In this document: piece by piece, positions 5,968 to 8,025 of the stretch | Layout of the letters: each line of letters starts with the position of its first letter | How positions within the stretch are numbered: position 1 is the first letter of the stretch | Assembly: GCA_014379485.1 (NCBI GenBank) | Contig: JACMLS010001098.1 | Span: forward strand, 1-8,025 | DNA length: 8,025 nt | Origin: Bacteroidia bacterium | GTDB lineage: Bacteria > Bacteroidota > Bacteroidia > B-17B0 > Aurantibacillaceae | Direction: 5' to 3' | The notes under the pieces: model-generated | Told to the model about the DNA's origin: nothing | Seen by the model: only the letters and a program-made list of their open reading frames with translations | The model's database searches: none | Made by a program: the position numbers and the translations under genes

Positions 5968-7212
5968 ATGTTTTTTACGCTTTTAAAAGAGAATATGATT
6001 TTTGCGCTGGCTGCTTTATGGGCAAACAAGCTGCGCACTTTTCTTTCTCTTTTAGGAATTACCATTGGTATTCTCTCTATCATTTCTGTTTTTACTATTG
6101 TTGATAGTTTGGAGTCAAATCTTCGCGGAAGCATAGAAAGCCTTGGTAAAAATGTAATTTTCATTCAGAAATGGCCCTGGGTTTTTAAAGAAGATACGCC
6201 CTGGTGGAAATTTATGAGCAGGCCGGTACCCGCAATTAACGAAGCCACTTTACTAAAACGCAGAATAAGCAGTGCAGAAGCGGTTGCTTTTCATGTGGGT
6301 TTCAGAAAAACAGTAAAATCGGGCAACAGTTCTATTGAGAATGTAAGTATTAGCGGTGTTTCTCATGAGTTTAACAAAATTCAGAATTTTACTATTTCTA
6401 ACGGGCGCTATTTTACAGACATAGAAAGCGGAACCGGTATTTCTGTTTGCGTTTTAGGATATAATGTGGCCCAAGGTCTTTACGGAGCTTTTTTAAATCC
6501 GGTAGGAAGTGAAATAAAAATTTCGGGAAGAAAAGTAAAAGTGATTGGTGTTTTTGATAAGGAAGGAGAGAGTATTATTGGCAACACCATGGACAACCAG
6601 GTGCTGATGCCTATCAATTACATTGCACGTATTGCAGATCTTAAATCAGAAAACCTCGACCCCTTTATAAGCGTAAAAGGAAAACCCGGCATAAGCAACG
6701 AGCAACTTAAAGATGACCTGATGGGTGCTATGCGTGGATTAAGACGTTTAAAACCCAGCGCCGACGAAAATTTTTCGCTCAACGAAATTCAATTACTCTC
6801 TGCAGATTTTGATGAAATGTTTGGAATAATAGGAACTGCCGGCTGGATCATTGGCGGGTTTTCTATTCTTGTTGGCGGATTTGGAATTGCCAACATTATG
6901 TTTGTTTCTGTTAAAGAAAGAACGAGTATGATAGGCGTACAAAAATCTTTGGGCGCAAAAAATTATTCCATTCTCATGCAGTTTTTATTTGAAAGTATTT
7001 TTTTGAGCATGATAGGAGGCGGCCTTGGATTATTGATTGTTGCCGGCATTGCACCTTTGGCAAGTTCATGGTTCGGTATGGATGTTTTTCTCAGTTCTGC
7101 AAACATAATTTTAGGAATCACAATTTCATTTCTTATTGGTATAATCAGCGGATTTATTCCGGCCTACAGCGCCAGCCAGTTAGACCCGGTTGAGGCTATA
7201 CGCAGTAATTAA
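5968..7212 (+). CDS. MacB/FtsX-type ABC transporter permease
   Basis: The 414-residue inner-membrane protein has the usual layout of this family. Helix 1 is near residues 23-45 (RTFLSLLGITIGILSIISVFTIV), followed by a periplasmic MacB_PCD-like domain (about 46-285) and three C-terminal helices forming the FtsX domain (about 287-315, 336-366, 378-400). Family signatures include NKLRTFLSLLGITIGI (20-35), GGFGIANIMFVSVKERTSMIGVQKSLGAK (303-331) and PAYSASQLDPVEAIR (398-412). Members work as dimers with a separate LolD/MacB-like ATPase to move lipoproteins, peptides or small toxins across the envelope by mechanotransmission. The start is the ATG at 5968; an in-frame TTG at 5884 would add 28 residues not expected for the family and lies upstream of the -7 element. 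No ATPase gene is adjacent, so the partner is encoded elsewhere. The substrate is unknown. It diverges from purH. Confidence 0.9.
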   Translation: MFFTLLKENMIFALAALWANKLRTFLSLLGITIGILSIISVFTIVDSLESNLRGSIESLGKNVIFIQKWPWVFKEDTPWWKFMSRPVPAINEATLLKRRISSAEAVAFHVGFRKTVKSGNSSIENVSISGVSHEFNKIQNFTISNGRYFTDIESGTGISVCVLGYNVAQGLYGAFLNPVGSEIKISGRKVKVIGVFDKEGESIIGNTMDNQVLMPINYIARIADLKSENLDPFISVKGKPGISNEQLKDDLMGAMRGLRRLKPSADENFSLNEIQLLSADFDEMFGIIGTAGWIIGGFSILVGGFGIANIMFVSVKERTSMIGVQKSLGAKNYSILMQFLFESIFLSMIGGGLGLLIVAGIAPLASSWFGMDVFLSSANIILGITISFLIGIISGFIPAYSASQLDPVEAIRSN

Positions 7213-7233
7213 ACGTAAGAAAGCTGAACGGCG

Positions 7234-7269
7234 GATATAAGATATGAGACCAAAAGATATAAGACTGGT
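7234..7269. repeat. Degenerate heptamer array GATATnA before the small membrane gene
   Basis: The stretch reads as heptamers GATATAA (7234), GATATGA (7241), GACCAAA (7248), one extra A, GATATAA (7256) and GACTGGT (7263). All units begin GA; the nine-base word GATATAAGA appears exactly twice, 22 bp apart. It fills part of the 103-bp gap between the permease and the next gene. The match is weaker than in the other arrays. Confidence 0.5.
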
Positions 7270-7315
7270 GCACGAGTAAATAAAAAACAAAGACAACCGT
7301 TAACTTTTTTCACAC

Positions 7316-7669
7316 ATGCCTGCAGTAAAAATAAAACGTCCTAAATTACTTTCAATAGTTTGCATTATTGGATTTGTATGGATGGTTTTTGTTTTGCCGG
7401 GAATGTTTTCTCCTGCGGTAAAACGAATCGGAGATTTTGTTCCGATGATCTACGGGCTGGTGCTTGCTTTCAGTTTCATTTCGCTTATTGGTGTGTGGCA
7501 CATGAAACGCTGGGGAGTTGAAATGTACATTCTTGTTTTTTTTGTGAAGCAAAGTTTTTTTATCATCACAAAACAAGTAACGCCTGGTACTTATGTGGGC
7601 ATTGTTTTTTCTGCCTGGTTCATCATAACGTTTCTTATGTTTTATAAACGTATGGACAGGAATCTTTAG
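7316..7669 (+). CDS. Small four-helix membrane protein, unknown function
   Basis: The 117-residue protein starts with a basic tail (MPAVKIKRPK) and then has four hydrophobic segments at about 11-32, 41-62, 67-84 and 92-110, with basic residues on the presumed cytoplasmic ends (KRPK, HMKRW, KRMDRNL). It ends naturally in TAG. No catalytic motif or named domain was recognised. It resembles the many small polytopic membrane proteins of Bacteroidota, but nothing here gives a role. It lies 103 bp after the ABC permease on the same strand and might be co-transcribed, though the spacer holds a repeat array. A near-promoter sequence TAACTTTT (7301-7308) differs from TAnnTTTG at the last base and would give an almost leaderless message. 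The hydrophobic composition and clean topology support it over the opposite-strand frame. Confidence 0.7.
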   Translation: MPAVKIKRPKLLSIVCIIGFVWMVFVLPGMFSPAVKRIGDFVPMIYGLVLAFSFISLIGVWHMKRWGVEMYILVFFVKQSFFIITKQVTPGTYVGIVFSAWFIITFLMFYKRMDRNL

Positions 7670-7679
7670 CAATAGGTAT

Positions 7680-7743
7680 TCGCTACGCGACCAGTAAAAT
7701 TTTTTTTGTTTTTGGTATAACCAATAGATCGTCACTACGTGAC
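7680..7743. repeat. Two hairpins with the same C-TAC-G loop and different arms
   Basis: TCGC-TAC-GCGA lies at 7680-7690 and GTCAC-TAC-GTGAC at 7731-7743. Both close the same three-base loop TAC with a C-G pair, while the outer arms differ but remain complementary. The second is framed by GATC at 7727-7730 and 7754-7757. The first lies just past the stop of the small membrane gene and is followed after about eight bases by a T-rich stretch, so it might act as a weak terminator. Confidence 0.45.
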
Positions 7744-7851
7744 TCTTTGTTACGATCAAAAAAATTCTTCTTGTGATTCTGTGCTTTCAGTTCTCTTTGT
7801 CAGATTGATTTCTTTATTTTTTCTAAAGGAAAAGCTTTGGTCATAAACTAT

Positions 7852-7884
7852 TCTCCGTGCTCCTCTATGTCTCCGTTTCTCCGC
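7852..7884. repeat. Heptamer array TCTCCGn
   Basis: Units TCTCCGT (7852), GCTCCTC (7859), TCTCCGT (7870) and TCTCCGC (7878) start 7, 11 and 8 bp apart. The same 7, 11, 8 spacing is used by the ACGAATn units at 3838, 3845, 3856 and 3864. On the other strand the words read ACGGAGA, a type often seen in intergenic repeats of environmental bacteria. Confidence 0.6.
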
Positions 7885-8025
7885 GTCAATTTTCGCTCAC
7901 TCGTCCCTTGCCCTCGTCCTTCGCCCCTTCCTTGTCCGCCATAGCTCAACGCGAAAAATTTTCAGTCATATGAGCGGAGGAGGATTAATACTTAAGCCAA
8001 TACAAACCACTACCGCTGGTGCCTA

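Larger units (their letters stand above)
7670..8025. other. 356-bp right-end stretch without a convincing gene
   Basis: No complete gene is supported. From left to right it holds two small hairpins (7680-7690 and 7731-7743), a T-rich stretch at 7699-7713, a heptamer array of TCTCCGn words (7852-7884) and a pyrimidine-rich run to about 7940. A frame from ATG 7970 (MSGGGLILKPIQTTTAGA) is still open at the right edge, but 18 codons are too few to call a gene. The minus strand is also open in one frame at the edge (ending at 7966). Confidence 0.6.

Noticed and set aside
7352..7759. A 135-codon minus-strand frame opposite the small membrane protein.
   Set aside because: Its product is highly basic and low in hydrophobic structure, as expected for the shadow of a membrane gene; the plus-strand frame has four clean helices.
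8001..8020. Resemblance of ACAAACCACTACCGCTGGT to a stretch of the ColE1-type plasmid origin.
   Set aside because: The match needs a gap, is short and does not continue, so vector or plasmid origin DNA is not supported.

Overview
The window looks like chromosomal DNA from a member of the Bacteroidota. It is AT-rich. PurH and MreB read like the Bacteroidota versions and sit in the purH-mreB order that is common there. Sites matching the Bacteroidota promoter element TAnnTTTG lie in front of several genes, and Shine-Dalgarno sequences are mostly absent. No rRNA, tRNA, transposase, integrase or CRISPR array was seen.

Left part, all on the minus strand and read from right to left: purH (4077-5603), mreB (2809-3831), a secreted beta-barrel-like protein of unknown function (2005-2721), a GT-C type membrane glycosyltransferase (848-1990), and the N-terminal 258 residues of an AAA15/COG1106-type ATPase (1-776) that runs off the left edge. 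The last gene appears to have its own promoter, which overlaps a perfect 11-bp inverted repeat. The barrel and glycosyltransferase genes are 14 bp apart and probably form one envelope-related unit. mreB is not followed by mreC or mreD within the window.

Right part, on the plus strand and divergent from purH across a 364-bp gap: a MacB/FtsX-type ABC permease (5968-7212) with no ATPase gene beside it, then a small four-helix membrane protein (7316-7669). The last 356 bp hold no convincing gene.

The most unusual signal lies between the genes. Four spacers each carry a small array of a different seven-base word: ACGAATn before mreB, CCTAnnn before the permease, GATATnA before the small membrane protein, and TCTCCGn near the right end. 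Two of these arrays, with unrelated words, share the same start-to-start spacing of 7, 11 and 8 bp. Two identical 18-bp palindromes (TCCCGATAGCTATCGGGA) flank purH. These features suggest a family of heptamer-based intergenic repeats. The nearest known parallel is the heptanucleotide STRR repeats of cyanobacteria. Their function cannot be read from one window.
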